Below, one piece after another: positions 24,515 to 37,388 of a stretch of DNA of 64,000 nt; position 1 is the first letter of the stretch; every line of letters begins with the position of its first letter. The stretch is taken from assembly GCA_030435675.1 (NCBI GenBank), contig CM059623.1, positions 10,318,012 through 10,382,011 of the forward strand. Direction: 5' to 3'. A model generated the notes under the pieces. The model searched no databases. It saw only the letters and a list, made by a program, of their open reading frames with translations, and was not told the DNA's origin. The stretch is from Steinernema hermaphroditum. Taxonomy: Eukaryota > Nematoda > Chromadorea > Rhabditida > Steinernematidae. Both the position numbers and the translations under genes were made by a program.

Positions 24515-27057
24515 CTCTGAAAGATACCGAGAGCTTAGCACAACATCAACAAACGGAATGAAAGCCACGCGGACAAACAACGCCTTCTCGATCGATGTGT
24601 CGCTCCAAAGTACGTAGTTCAAGTGATCATTGGAGTTGCCGCGTGCGACAGCCACGAGGGGATGACCTGCTCCGCACAGACACGCGCTGGGTGTCCAATG
24701 ATCGCTTCGGATGCGCCGCGACCTTTGCCCCGTCGATGCCGACGTTCGAAGTCCAAATAATCGCGCCTACCACAAACGTTCAACTCTGCAGTTAACTGAT
24801 CTCGATCCAAGAGCATTTCAAGATGTAGTTTCGGACAGTACAAGTAGAACGCTGGAACTGCGGAAAAAGAAAGGAGATCAGAGAAGTATGAGTGCTCGTT
24901 AAACAAAAGTTCTGATCTCCAGTTTTGATGATGGGCTGGTATGCAGTAAGGCCATCACGTGGTCGCCGTCTACAGAATTCTAAAACAAGAACAACCTAAT
25001 CACTTTTGAGGTGGTCATCGCCCATCCCATCGAATAACATGAACCAAACAACCTGAAAATCAACGGACAATTCAAAGAACGTTCGTCAATGTGACCAGCG
25101 CGGTCATAAACAACAGCTAGGCCCGAATGCACGTCGCCGAGCGCGTGCAGGATTCCCCCCGACGAACTGACCCTTACCCGCACGCTTTTGCTGATTAAAG
25201 GGAGCCCCACTGCGAGTCCTGATAAAGAGCTGAATGAAGAGAGAGATTAGTTGCTGTGACATAGACGATCTGTTTAGCGCAGCCCCAATCCACCTCAGTT
25301 CAACAACAAGAACAGCAGAGACGGCATTTAGGGACGATTTGAAAATAAAACACACGTGCGATGAACAATTTCAACATTAGTTTAAAAACGTAGCAAAACA
25401 AGATATTGAAAAGCGCCGAGCACATCTATCATTTTGCAACAGTCGCCGACGGTCCTCTGCAAGGTACGACCGCTTTCTCTAGACGCATGTCTCAGAATGA
25501 GACCTACAGTGGGCCGCAGACCGTCTACCGACTGCGCGCAACTGCAAATCGTACAAGTTCAAACCCATTCTGCAAGGACCACAATAACGATGAGCACCTA
25601 AGAGCTGCAAGAAGCGCACCCTAAGAAGAGGGAATCGCGAAAAGTAATACTTCAGCAAAAAATCATATCATGTTGCCTAAAAACCAAAGAGACGAAGATA
25701 TAGTCACATCAGGACCATCAGAATGTGCAAAAACGACGCTGTTGACGGCGAAGAAAGGCAAAAACAACCCTTCTGTCGGTGGCGGGATGTCGAAGGAGAG
25801 GAGCCGGCGGCGGAAGATGACAAACGATCGCGAGCGAGAGAGAAGAAGCCGCTTCGTGGGACGAGGATCTCCCGTCTATCGGCGCCTGATGATGCGTCTC
25901 GCGAAGACGGTAGTTCACAAAACGAAATTGTAGCCAGTTCAGCTGTGTAAGCAGATGATGCGCATCTGTTCTTCCCACACAACTCTCTGACACTTCTAGA
26001 TTTCCCGATTTACGAGAGATAATGACACGGAGGAGCAGATTCGATTGCTGTTGAAAAGAGTCGCAGGCGTCTATTGTAGACGTCTGTCTTATTTCAGACG
26101 CAGTCTAGTCGTCTCGGAGGCTAAAACTGAATTCGTTTTGAAGTGACTCATGCAGAAAAGGACGGCACCAAGCTCGGTTTTTGAATAGACAGAGATATCT
26201 GCCGAAGTCGATGATTACTGTAGCTCATTCAAATGCGTTTGCTTCTTTTCTCCTCTTTTTTTCATGACGTTGGGTCCACTACATGATCGCCGATTGAATG
26301 CCTCTCAAGAGATTGGCTACGGTAATTGAAGAAGGCTTTTCTCGCCTCGTCTTCTGTCTTTTATCATAGTTTGATCATATGTACTTTAATCCTTGCTTCA
26401 CTTCACGTCATGCCATATTTTTCAGGCGTTATTGATATTCTGCGATTGAATTACATCGTCTTCTGGCGTGTTGTTGTTGCTTCTTCGCCTCTCTCTGCCA
26501 TATATTTCGTCTCCATCCATTGATCATGACTATCAGTCTTAAGATCTCGTTTTTTGGCCGAAGAAATATCGCCTTTCGATGTTGCGTCTTCCCTTTTTCG
26601 CCCTGAGTCGCTCAAGCGTTCCCATGGGAAATCCGCGTTTTGTTTACATTGCCGCTCCTTGTCCGTAGTTTCGCCCTGCCAAGTGAGGCGTGAAGTCCGC
26701 CGTTTTGGGCTAATCAGCTTTGGCCTAACCCGAACATCGTGATTCAATTTCGCGTTTTTATCACCGAGTGCGAATCGATTTGTCGAGTGCTGCATTTTAA
26801 TGCTCACGTGACATTCGCGTCTTTCCTTTCAGCGACCATGAACTCAAGATCGATAGCTGCTGGGCCCTCCTGGGGATTATGGGATTGATTCTATTGTTTT
26901 ACGTGCCAGTTTCCCGTCTTCTCGTTCTATTAGCGTGCAGCTCCGCCACCACTTTCGAGATTTATGACCGCTCACCAATCTGTTGACCACAGTGCGGAAG
27001 TGTTTATCGCCGCGATCTTTCACTCAGCTCGAGGTCTCACTCTCCCTCATTTCAGAA
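24515..27057. other. Intergenic region, possible unrecognised small gene
   Basis: Upstream of ETFDH and of SNF8 (divergent starts 2.5 kb apart). One weak coding candidate lies on the plus strand: an open frame rich in Arg, Glu and Asp at 25723-25945 that can splice in phase (gtaagc to cttctag, 53-nt intron) to a short exon ending near 26056. No domain is recognised and the 5' end is unclear, so no CDS is called. Just after it, 26067-26107 contains nested copies of gacgtct/agacgtc that could form a stem. Confidence 0.4.
27044..27057 (+). promoter_or_regulatory. Probable trans-splice acceptor of SNF8
   Basis: The sequence ctccctcatttcag ends 2-3 nt before the SNF8 ATG. In nematodes such a 3' splice site this close to the start, without a nearby donor, usually marks spliced-leader addition. 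ETFDH (ctttcag, 2 nt before its ATG) and OSCP1 (cttttag, 11 nt) show the same layout. A cis-spliced 5' UTR intron remains possible. Confidence 0.55.
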
Positions 27058-28148
27058 ATGGCGTCACGAGCTCGGCGCGGCGTCGGCATCGGAGCGATCC
27101 ATCGGAAGCAGCAAGTCGATGTAGGTTCCTTAGTGAAATCTGATCGAAATGCCGATTTAAGGCCAAATTCCAAGCGAAAGGAAACGAGCTGGCCTCTGAG
27201 CAGCTTCAGCAGTTCTCGCAGCAACTCAATGCGTTCACTCAGAAGTTGGAAGAGTTCGCCTACCGACACCGCGACGAGATTCGGAAGAACGCGCAATTTC
27301 GGCGGCACTTCCAGGATATGTGCGCCAATGTAGGAGTTGATCCGCTGGCCTGTAAGTAGGATGCATGAAAATGTGGAACATTCAAAGCAAATTTTAACCA
27401 CTTCAAGCATGTGGCTGCGGAGATCAACCGCTCAAAATCATCTCTAACATCACTTGATCTACCCTCCTTAAAACTGTGTTTTGTGAGCGGTTGTCCTGGT
27501 AGCCATTGATATTGATCTTCTTCTGAAAAGCAACAACTCTTTCTTTCAGCGAGCAAAGGTTTCTGGGCAGAGAAACTCGGCGTCGGCGAGTTTTACTACG
27601 AACTGGCTGTGCAGATCGTCGAGGTGTGCCTCTCGACAAATCACATCAACGGAGGAATCATCACCGTCGATGAGCTCCGTAATCGACTGCTCCGATCCAG
27701 AAGACGGTCGAGAAATGATGCCATCACACAGTATGCCTTTCATATCGCTTACACCACTCACGAAAATCCTTCCAGTGACGACATTCTGCGCGCCGTGGAC
27801 AAGCTAAAGGTGCTCGGCAACGGCTTCGAACTGGTCGCTCTGGGCGGAGGACGATTCCTCGTGCAGAGCGTCCCCGGAGAACTGAACATGGATGATTCAC
27901 GGGTGCTGCAGCTGGCCGAAGATGCCGCCTACGTGACCAAGGAACTCATCATGGACCGACTGCGATGGGACGAGAAGCGCACGCAAGTGGTACTGGACCA
28001 CCTGGTGCACGAAGGTCTCGCATGGGTGGACTCACAGCCGACGGACACGATCCAGTACTGGGTGCCGAGTCTCTTCCTGCAGCAATACTGTCACTCGAGC
28101 AGTTCGACGAGCGTTTCCGAAAGCCTCGCCTCTGTCGGTCTCTACTGA
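27058..28148 (+). CDS. SNF8: SNF8 / VPS22, ESCRT-II subunit
   Basis: SNF8 (EAP30, VPS22) pairs with VPS36 in ESCRT-II on endosomes and helps sort ubiquitinated membrane proteins into multivesicular bodies. The model is 268 aa (human 258). Exons: 27058-27120, 27162-27351, 27550-27730, 27776-28148. Seen: the N-terminal RRGVGIGAI block that begins the family, a helical segment (EQLQQFSQQLNAFTQKLEEF), IRKNAQFRRHFQDMCA, the winged-helix region with GVGEFYYELAVQIVEVCL, then LGNGFELV, QSVPGELNMDD and HEGLAWVD. The 45-nt intron at 27731-27775 is a multiple of three with no stop in frame, so the region also reads as open. It is called an intron because removing it restores the human spacing before DDILRAVDKLK. 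Its 3' end converges on CNOT9, with the stops about 150 nt apart. Confidence 0.96.
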
Positions 28149-28296
28149 TCTCGAGTGTCCCCCTGGTCAAGCCTGCACGCGAAGAGTCAATTAACGTTTC
28201 ATCTTCCATTACCCAGAAATCACAAGACATAATGTTAAAACGAAAATAATGTACAAACAGATGATCATAAATCGCACGGACTATTCGCTTACTATC

Positions 28297-29672
28297 TCAT
28301 TTGTCTCCAGATAACACAGGCGAATCCCTCTGATCGGCAAGCGCGCTCAGCAGGGCCTGCACTTCGGTATCCGTCTTTAGCCCGAGGTTCTTGAGTAGCT
28401 GCAGCCACCACTGGTACGTCGACTTGTCGCCCTTGAACAGTTCGACGAAAGTGTCGTCCTTCAGCTGGTCGGGGAGACATTGGTGCAGCGCCTGGAGCGC
28501 CCTGGAGTTGTCGGAGAGACGGCTGTAGCAGCGCACGACGTGCTTTAGGAGGCGGGCGGAGGGTTCCTTCGCCAATTGCAGCACCATCTTGCCGAGGATC
28601 ATGGCGACGTGGGAGAAGCGCTCGTAGGTCTGACAAATGTAGTTGAGTCCCGTGTCATCGAGAAGGATCTTCTGCAGGATGAACGTGGCGACCGTCCGCG
28701 AGAGCTCCGTGCCTTGTTCCATGATCCGCAGGCACAGCGGAATTATTTCAGTCGACAGGAGGAACTGGATGACCTAAACGACTCGTATTAGATTTGACGA
28801 AAAGAACATTTTGTTGCCGTTGTACAACAAAGCAACTGATAAAACGATTACCTCTTGCTCGTCAGTTTTCACCAACGCTCCTATGACTCCGAGAGACGTC
28901 AGTCGGAGGTACTCGAACGGCCGCGTGGTCTTGGTCGTATGCAGGAACGGGTAGAGGAACAGCGGTATGTGCGCTGAAACATCGAACGGGCGAATGGGCG
29001 AGGAGCAAATTATGGCCAACCTTGCAGAAACGGCCCTCTGGTGTCTTTGTGAGAGGCGACACACTGCATAAGAGCGAGTGCGTTGCACACTCGGTTCGAC
29101 TGCATAGCCGTTAACGTCGGCGGCATTATCGTTGGGTAGACTGAGATCACCTCTTGCAGTAGCGCCGCCATCGTACCGAAGGAGTGCCATATCCAGATGG
29201 CGAGATCGCCGACCATCTCGCGCTTCTTGCTGGAATGTACCTCACTTTACACGGATGGGACTGGCTCGGAAAGAAGACCAGATGATATGTAAGGAATCAA
29301 AAGCGGAGTCCGATCATTATCGGCACAATGGTCCACATGTCTAGACTCTAGACGTGTGTAAAAACGGTGAATACAGCCGATCTCTTGATCAGCACTATCT
29401 AGAGTAAACTGTCTAGACAACTCCTATGCGTATCCGAAGACTGCGATTTTTCTTCAAACAGCGACAGTGCAAAAACGTTCGAATGGACTCGTGCAAGTTT
29501 GTGCAGAATATTTGGCTAGAAAAAGAGCCTACCTGAGTTCGAGCAGGGCGGTCTCCCGCTTGTCCGGATCAGCAAGATCGTTGATCCAGCCGAAGACCTT
29601 CTCGTGCATCTCTTCCAGGGTCTCTTCGGGCATCGCGCCCTCTGGCGCCGCGGAATCAGAAGGAGCGGCCAT
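28297..29672 (-). CDS. CNOT9: CNOT9 / RCD1, CCR4-NOT complex subunit
   Basis: CNOT9 (RQCD1, yeast Caf40, C. elegans ntl-9) is the armadillo-repeat subunit of the CCR4-NOT deadenylase complex and docks GW182/TNRC6 proteins and other mRNA-silencing factors in the cytoplasm. The model is 315 aa (human 299). Exons: 29672-29533, 29229-29021, 28973-28852, 28773-28297. Diagnostic blocks: [65 protein letters not shown], then an almost unchanged stretch from [17 protein letters not shown] through [18 protein letters not shown] to the CLPDQL block. The C-terminus after LKNLG is about 20 residues long and lacks the vertebrate PRGIPLPPQ ending. Family identity is certain; only the exact N-terminus (residues 1-25) is less sure. 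Confidence 0.97.
29340..29420. promoter_or_regulatory. Paired GTCTAGAC palindromes in CNOT9 intron 1
   Basis: Two perfect 8-nt palindromes GTCTAGAC occur about 70 nt apart (near 29340 and 29412), with an overlapping ctctagacg half-copy, inside the 303-nt first intron of CNOT9. GTCTAGAC is the palindromic Smad-binding element known from animals. Function here is inference only. Confidence 0.3.
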
Positions 29673-30766
29673 CAGTTTCCGAAACGCTTTCAGACGCGCG
29701 TGCAGACCAGAAAGTCGACGGAGACAGCGAAACGAACGACTTTTGCGTGGTAGAAGAAGGCTGAAGGTGACGGTGCAGTTCGACGAATCTGAAAAGTGAA
29801 CGGAGTGACGAAAGAAGCGAATGACGGTGTGGGGATGACGCGCTTCGGATTTGCTGCTGAGAGGCGTGAGAGCGAGAGAATCGCTTGTTTTGAATCACTG
29901 TGACGGTGACACAATCGTAAATGTCACTCGAGACTCAGGGCGCGCGTGTCGAGACTAGTCAAGGAGAGCGAGTGAGTCGTTTTTCGCGTTTTTTTCCTGA
30001 TTTTCGCGGCAGTTTTCTACGGATAAGACGTTCTTTCTGCTGTGCAGACACAGACTGTCTGAATAAAAGAGCATATATACAGTCCACAGTGTTACAATGT
30101 TTCGTTTCGTCATTTCCAAGCATCATGATTCACTGGACTGGTCGGCATGCAGGCTTGCAGGAGAGATTCCGTCCAGAGGATTATCTACGCTTGCTTTGCA
30201 TCTCATAAAAATCTCATTTCGCTCCCATATTTTGTTTCTCAAGCTCACCTGATTCGAAGTGGAGTCGTACTGTAGAATTCCAAAATCATTTCTGGAAAAC
30301 TTCGTTATTCATATTGCCTGCAAGTAGGTGTAGAGTATCAAACGGAGAGTGAACTCTATTTCAGAAATCTTGTACTACGTGAAGGTATACTTTATACTCA
30401 TAAAACTTAGATTTTTGGCTGTTCATGGGAGAAGTACATACAGAGCGGGGGCACGTACGAGAGAGGGCGATGGCGACAATAACAACAACACGAGTGCACA
30501 ACCGTAGTTCGTTGAGCCTTTGGTACACAAGGTAAACATGTACAGTAATATTTAGACGGCAAGGGGCAGAATTTTTGGTATGTGTGAGAAATGGTTGCAG
30601 GGAAAGGTGTAAGGAAATCCGTATGCGGAATGAGCGCAAGAAGAAAATCATTTTGGGTAAAGCTGTACATAATACGGCAGAAGATATGAGCGATTCCGTG
30701 AAATCACTAGAGACGAAAGTGGAATGCAGGAGTGGCGCTTAGACGCCTATGTTTGTGACAGATCAT
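29673..30766. other. Intergenic region
   Basis: Between CNOT9 and the unrecognised gene at 30767-31992. I see no coding signal: the open frames are short, AT-rich and without splice-compatible partners. Part of it is the likely 3' UTR of the unrecognised gene and the promoter of CNOT9. Confidence 0.5.
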
Positions 30767-31992
30767 CTAGACGGAGTTGCGTCGGTCGTCGTTGGGTTGC
30801 GGTGCTGCTTGTGCTTGTTGCTGCTGTTGCTGGATGAGGGCAGCCTGCTCGAAGACGTAGGAGATGGTCGGGTGGTGGGAGACGACGGGGCGCCACTCGA
30901 CGTTAGGCCACGAGCGGTGGACGCCTTCTGGGAGCATGTAGAACTGACCAATGAAGATGTTGATGGTGGGATTGGGGTTGGGGTTGACCGGAGAAGAAGG
31001 AGCTCTTGTGGAAGTGGGAGTAGGGCTGCCTGGAAAGGAACAAATCTGTGATAGTTCAATCTACTACGGTAAAATTGCAGGTTGACTATTAGACATTTCT
31101 ATGCATATTAAACCAAAAAAAAAAAACTAAAAATGTGTCACCCCTGGTTAGGGTTGTCCGAACGAGCTATCTGATTCCTGAAGTGCCAGAAGTAAATGGT
31201 AATTTAGCAAACCTTCAGGAAAAGCAAGCGTTTCTTCTACTGATTGTCAAGATGGTGAAGAAAAAAAAACCTACCTCCAGTTACAGTATCCGACGACGAG
31301 CTGGACGTCGAATCACCCTGGGGCCCTGTACCAAGCGACTGCTCCTCGGTGGCCTCCAGGGACCAGTCCCTTCGAGCTAAACGATCCCGTTTTTACAGAT
31401 TTCCGTACGTTTTGCACTCACTGAAATCTTCGCTCCCTGCCTGACTCTTTCCGGACCAGTCCTCTTCTTCGTCCTCTGATTCCGATTCCAGCTCAGAATC
31501 GTCTAAAGTGGACGATTCCGTAATTCCACCTTATCCAATGCTATCTGCTTACCAACGCTCATAGCGTCGTCTGGGACGTTCCTCTCATTGGTGCCCTCCA
31601 TTGGCTGTGGGCCATCTTCAAGAAGGTGATGTTTGTCAACGAGGGCGTCACTGTTGCTCTCGTTTGAATACTCATGAGTCTCCTGGGTGGCTGAGAGAGG
31701 AGACGACTGTGGTTCCATCTTCACTTCTAGATTGACGAGATTAAAGCCGTCCTACAGATGCAAGATAGGCACCTGTGACAGGGTCCTGACTCGGCTCCAT
31801 ATCTGTTTCGTCCCTCATCAGCTCCTCGAGGATGAGTTTGTCGATGGCCTGCTCCGAGAAGCAGGACATGACCGCGGAGACGGAGGGCATCTTGGTGAGC
31901 ATGCCGATGGCGTCGCGCTGGTTTGGAGACATACGCTGCGACTCAGTGTTCTCGCACATGTCGGCCCTCTTCTGAAAGACCGTTGTGTACAT
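30767..31992 (-). CDS. Unrecognised acidic/Ser-rich protein, family A member 1
   Basis: I do not recognise this protein. A five-exon chain closes in phase: 31992-31773, 31726-31553, 31502-31422, 31376-31275, 31029-30767, about 279 aa. The start is the first Met of an open frame that continues upstream, so the N-terminus is uncertain. Parts: an N-terminal helical module (SPNQRDAI, then MPSVSAVMSCFSEQAIDKLI followed by LEEL), a Glu/Asp/Ser-rich middle with a nine-residue acidic cluster (ESEDEEEDW), a Ser/Thr/Pro stretch, a compact C-terminal block (IGQFYMLPEGVHRSWPNVEW), and a Gln run (QQQQQQ) near the end. The module recurs in the gene at 61393-61932. The composition suggests a nuclear or regulatory protein, but that is inference. 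Confidence 0.75.
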
Positions 31993-34900
31993 CAACAAGT
32001 GTACGGCGATCGCGCGGTCGGAGGGCAGACGAGCACCAGCAGCAGATCGCGCGACGAATCTGCGTTGAACGGACAAAGAGGGTGTCACAGGGCCCCACAG
32101 TCGGTGATAGGGAGGAGGGCGCCACCGGATGATGCCTTTTGAGTGTTGTTTATGTTTAGCAGTGGAGGGAAGAAGGCGCAGATGGCTGTGCACCGTATGC
32201 GAAACTCGCGGAAGGCAGAGGTCACAGGTGCAGATTTGAATTCAGAGTCGAATGTTGCATAGAGAATATGCAAATGAGCCAGAGAAAGTGATCAGAGGTT
32301 AGGGAAGAACAAAGAAAGCAACTTTCCCCACGTTTCGTCGAATAAAAGGAGCACCTCTCGTGCCTAAGCGCTATCGGAAATTCAGGAAGATACTTTGTAC
32401 TTCCCGAAGGCGCTGTCTGCAGAAACACAAAAATAGAAGTCTGGCGGCCTCTTTCATTATGTGTGTCCCACTTAGAGCGCACGGTAAAGTACAATCTGCT
32501 CATGCAGAGAATCGTTTGCGCCTCGCTTAGAAGGAAGATCAGCGGAGTGCTAGGGGTACGGTAGGTGTGAGAGCTACAAAGCCACTCGTAGCCTCATTTG
32601 GAGGACCTACAAATGAGATACTATATTCTGAGTTTGTACACGAAGCGCGACTCCAATTTGTACTTTAAGGTTGCACGAAAAATGCAAGATCTCAAATTCA
32701 AGTCCTATATCCTCTTTCCTAATCTTAAGAAGTAATTGGCTACTATTTTTAAAGTGCACTCTTACGGAAAGCTCACCTGTACATAAGGTGGCGAGTTCAT
32801 AAAAACTGCCCTAGACACGCGCCGAGAGTTAAAGAAAGGCGCTAATTGAAATTGACCTCAAAGTGCACGCGTAAAGAATGCGTCTGGCGTGCCAGCAAAT
32901 CACTCGGCTAATTCATATTCATGAAGTACAAAAAAGTGCACTTTGTCATGACGGATAGGAAATGAATAAAACGTTTGTGTCGTCGAAGTGAAGTTAGCAC
33001 TTACAGTTCGCTATGGCCGTTTGTCCACAACAAGAGTGTGACGGACTGTTGCGAAATATCCGAAACCAAGAGACACTGTGTAATGTGGCTGTAATGGCTG
33101 TGCAATGGAAAAGGCTTCTTTTGTGACTTTTGTCACGTATTGATAAGCACTCAACCCCAGAAAAAGCAAGCGACGAAAAAAAGATATGAAAAATGAAAAG
33201 AAAAATAAACAGAATAGCGATTGATACGCAAAATTGATACTTTCATCAAACGATCGGCAGTGTCCTGACATCGATTGCGGTGCGCCTCAAACGGAGAGAC
33301 GTGGCTACGCTATAAACATTCAAATATACTGCTGAATACAGTCTTGAAGTGAACACATGAAATGAAATGGATGCCTCTAAAAGTTAAGGCAGCTTAGCAT
33401 GCGGTGCCCTTTGTAGGACGGCTCCATTTAGTCTCCAGCAGAAAAGTTCAGCTGAAACCGGAGAGGAAGGGACACAAATGTTAACCACAAAAGATGAAGG
33501 GGCTGGTCAAAAAGTCATAAACATTTGTACTTTTGTGGGAGGTCGGCACGCCCTGTGAGGTCGCCTGACACCTCCAAATGGCAATCGGAGGGATACCCTA
33601 AAGTGCACATGAAGTGAGCCCACGGGATCCTTTTAAACGGACGCTTGTACTTGAGGAGGTAGTTCATTTATGTTCAAAATGAGGTGATTTTGAATCGAAG
33701 GTGAGCAGTTTGGGGAGCTTTAAATGCACACCCTTTTTCTCTAACGAATCGACTTCAATAAACACAAAACCCAGGTTTTTTCCTCCATCTTTTTCCTCTT
33801 CTTTTTTTAAATTTACCCTTCGAAAGCGAGGCTAAGCCTTTAGCTAGGAGACTAGAGTCAGACGTCTAATATCGGGTTTTGACACCTGAGCTTGCAGCAT
33901 AAACGCGAGCAATTCTAGAAATCTCATTTTGTTGCTAAGCTACTAATCTGCAAGTCTGAGGAGCGTGAAAGTCATTACGCAGAGGTATAATTTAAAGTGG
34001 ATCCGATGTAATTTGCGATTTTCTAGTTTCCTAACCTTAGCACTGCGTCCCAAAAAGGGTTTAGAATCTGCATTTGCACCTGCCAAAGTGCAGCCCTGCC
34101 AAATGGACATATGACCGCGGATCCCAGCAACCGAAATGTCCTAAGGAACGCTGTTGAATGGCCAAACCTGATAGAGGAAATGCACTTAAAACGATTTCCT
34201 TCCCCTGCAAACGTTTCTTTGAAAGTGCAAATCTAAGACAGAGGACGTATACAAAAGATGCCGCCTTTGCAAAGGTCGGCTACATCAAAGATGTCAAAGA
34301 AATTGCGCACTTTCAAAAACGAGAACGGCACTTTGCCAGATTACTCCATGGCCATGGAGACTCTAATGAAGGAGTGAAACCGTTAGGTGCCGCCTCGGAG
34401 GAATCGGCAGCGATGACCATAAATGAGCCGAGACAGTCAAACGTATACATTAATCGAGATCTATTCAAGGAAGCTCCGAAATTGGCACGTGTCACTCCTG
34501 TTTTGCGAACTGTTCTAAGAATGAGCTCTACGAACCTCTATGTTTACACGATCAAAGCTACATAGTAATGAAGTGGTCGCTGAGATAACCACTGATGAAA
34601 TGCGATTTAGCACTTTGTGCTTTAAGAATTTTGCTGAACCGATGTAATTCTTCGCACACTTCTGAAAAGGGACTCCTTAGCGAAAACAAAGAAAAGGATT
34701 AGCTCCTCAAATAGGCATTCTTCACCTTTCTCCAATCCTGTGGATTAGAAGTGACCGTGCATCCACAACAATAGGCCAAGGAGCAAAGCATCTAGAACTT
34801 CATGATTAGGTGGACCCAAATGAAATTCAAAAATCGCCGAAAATTCGTAAATTTATAAGACTTTGGCAAAACAGGACTAGACTAGAATGAACTGAAAAAC

Positions 34901-37388
34901 CGGGCTTAAAGATGCATAGGATAGAATTAGGATAGATACGACATAGGATAGAATTTCGTTTTCAGAATTTCGTCGAAAATGAATCGAAATCGAAATGATC
35001 GAAATGAAATTCGCAAAATTGTTGTCGGCTATTGTCGGGCTTAGGTTCGAAAAATAAACCTTTTAAATCACCACGTCTGTTCTACTCTTTTGGCGAATTT
35101 CGACTAAGCTCTCTTGTGGACAGATGGACAGATGAGATGCGCTAGAAACGCAGCAATAGAAACGCTAGGAGCGTATGCGTGAATAGCATTAACAACACAG
35201 ACTGCGCTATATAGCATTCATGCTTAGTGGTCAATGTTCAACCTTGTGATTACTTACGCAAACATCGAAAAGGAGCAAATGTTTGTGTAAACATCTCGAC
35301 CCACGTGATTATGCATGCGTGAAGAGAACAAAGAAGACACATCCCAATTCAGAAATGTGCTAAATACAGCGGCTATGACGACTATGACATTATTATGAAT
35401 AATTGTGTTCCTACATAAAGCCTAATTGTTTCTAGAAGTTGAGCATGTCTATGAGTGTTCAAGTGATAGTACAGCCACAAATGGCTATGTTAGTGAGATG
35501 CACAAGAGATATTTTCGATTGAGTACAATGCTTAGGGCTTTGTAAATGTCGTGTTGTCCACAGGTGTAAACAACGCCTCAATTAAGGCTTCACTGCAACT
35601 GCGAATCGGGAAACAAAGAAGAGGTTTGCAACAAGGGTCTATGATTACCTCGTCTTGTCGTAGTCTATATCGCAATTTGAAGTGCTCAGGGAGCGTCTAG
35701 TGATGTTCACCGAGAGCAGATACACTACATAACCTTTCGAATCTACCAGGGATCCATAGCTTCTTTTCAAAGAGAAGACTTCGCCTGCCTAAACGTCCAT
35801 CTAAAGCGATTCTCTTTACGCTTCCGGGATCCAAGTTCTAGGACTGTGTCGTCAGTGGAGAAGTACAAGGGAAGTACAAAGTGTAAATGAATTTTGATTT
35901 CCAGTAATGCACTAAAAGGTCCTTGTGAACAGTGAGAAGTTATAAGGACTTGATAATCTCTCGTCTGTGTTCCTTTTCTCGGGAAGTCGACTATCCGCAA
36001 CAGGGAACCCAAAACGTTTGGCGTCCCTGGAGAGAGCAACAGATCGTAAGCTCTATGTAAGGAGAAACAAGCTCAAATTGTAAGAAATCTCAGGCCAACA
36101 ACCAATTCACACTTCACCAGATGCCTTAGCGACACCTAACTTTGTGTCCTGGATCCAATTACCTCGTCACTTTCGAGTCCTACACAGACAGTAAAGAAAA
36201 ACCGACAAAAAAGTGTACTTTCCGGCGATCTCGTGTCAATCGCCAAGCTCCCCTTCCGTCTCCCGCCGCGAAGAGTGCAAATTGGCGTTTGGAGAAAAAA
36301 TGTTGCGTGCCGTTATGATGTACCGTAGCCATAAAAAGTACGCAAAGTACAAAAGAAGGGCGACCTCACGCGAGAATCCTGATTAGCTCAATAAGATGAA
36401 TGAGCGTAGCTGACAGGGTTCTCGGAATTTGACCACAGAACCGGTCCGACTTGTCCATGCAATTAATGATTAAATATGCTATCTGATGCCACTTGATGCT
36501 GATGATTGCACTGATGAGTATGCTTGGCGGTGATAGGGGAAGAGCACTCTAGAAGAACAAGGGATTTGCGTAAAAGCGTTTGGAATTTGCACCTCTTAGC
36601 CAATGGCAAAGTTGACTATAGTCATTGAAACTCAACTTCCAAATTCCAAGGCATTTTGTCCAGAGGCACAAAGATCGCTTAAATATCGTTCATATGTGGC
36701 GGCGACGCACCATATGAGCGAGCGATATTACGATTAACTCCCAAGTCTTCCGAGCTTTATCGCCACTTGTGGACGAATTTTCGGTGCAATTTGAGGCGGA
36801 CGCTTTTGAAGGTTTCCTTGTCAGTTCTCCTCTCAGTGTGTCCCCACTTCTGCTCCGACTCCCCTTCGTCTCCGGCTCGTCGACTCTTGCGGGGACTCTT
36901 GAACCTGTGGGACATCTCTTTCGACATTTGCGCGAAAATCTGTCGCTTGCCTATTCCTATGGGAATGGAGCGCCTACCGTAGTTTGTTTCCGACATGGTT
37001 ATGATGTGTGGGACGAGTGAACATAGATTTCTTTATGTAAATCTGTCTCGGTCGACACTTTGACTTCAAGGCACGCGACAATGAGGGGACTATCGGTTTC
37101 GGACATGAGGGTGGGGGACTTGGGCGGAACACGCACCGGTAAAAAGCAGTGGACAAGTGCATCTCGATGGTTATGATACAATGGAGGAATACGGACGGTA
37201 CAGTAACAACAACATCAAAGCGATTTGATTACCCGGTTAGGAGTGGTGTCAAGACATAAAACTATCCCCAAGTGAAAGAGTGTTATTGGTGCACCCCAGA
37301 GGAGGAGTAACAATAAATAAATACTATATAATAAATAGAATCAGCAACAGACAATGTACATCATTAGACAACAATGATAAGATTCAGG
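31993..37388. other. 5.4-kb region without a supported gene
   Basis: It could hold upstream exons of the gene at 30767-31992 (32,000-32,500). Elsewhere the open frames lack domains and splice-compatible partners. A basic 79-residue frame at 36757-36996 (-) and a 135-residue frame at 34158-34565 (+) were considered and not called. The stretch 34905-34990 has short runs of aggatagaat and of cgaaatcgaaatgatcgaaatg type repeats. Confidence 0.5.

Noticed and set aside
24515..24655. N-terminal extension of ETFDH in the same open frame
   Set aside because: A trans-splice-like acceptor lies 2 nt before the Met at 24514, and the sequence after that Met already gives a proper mitochondrial presequence.
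34158..34565. 135-codon plus-strand frame
   Set aside because: No recognisable motif, atypical codon use, and isolated from any exon chain.
36757..37181. Basic minus-strand frame with a possible upstream exon, both starting MSET
   Set aside because: Two competing frames are open and no unique splice solution could be found; left as a possibility only.
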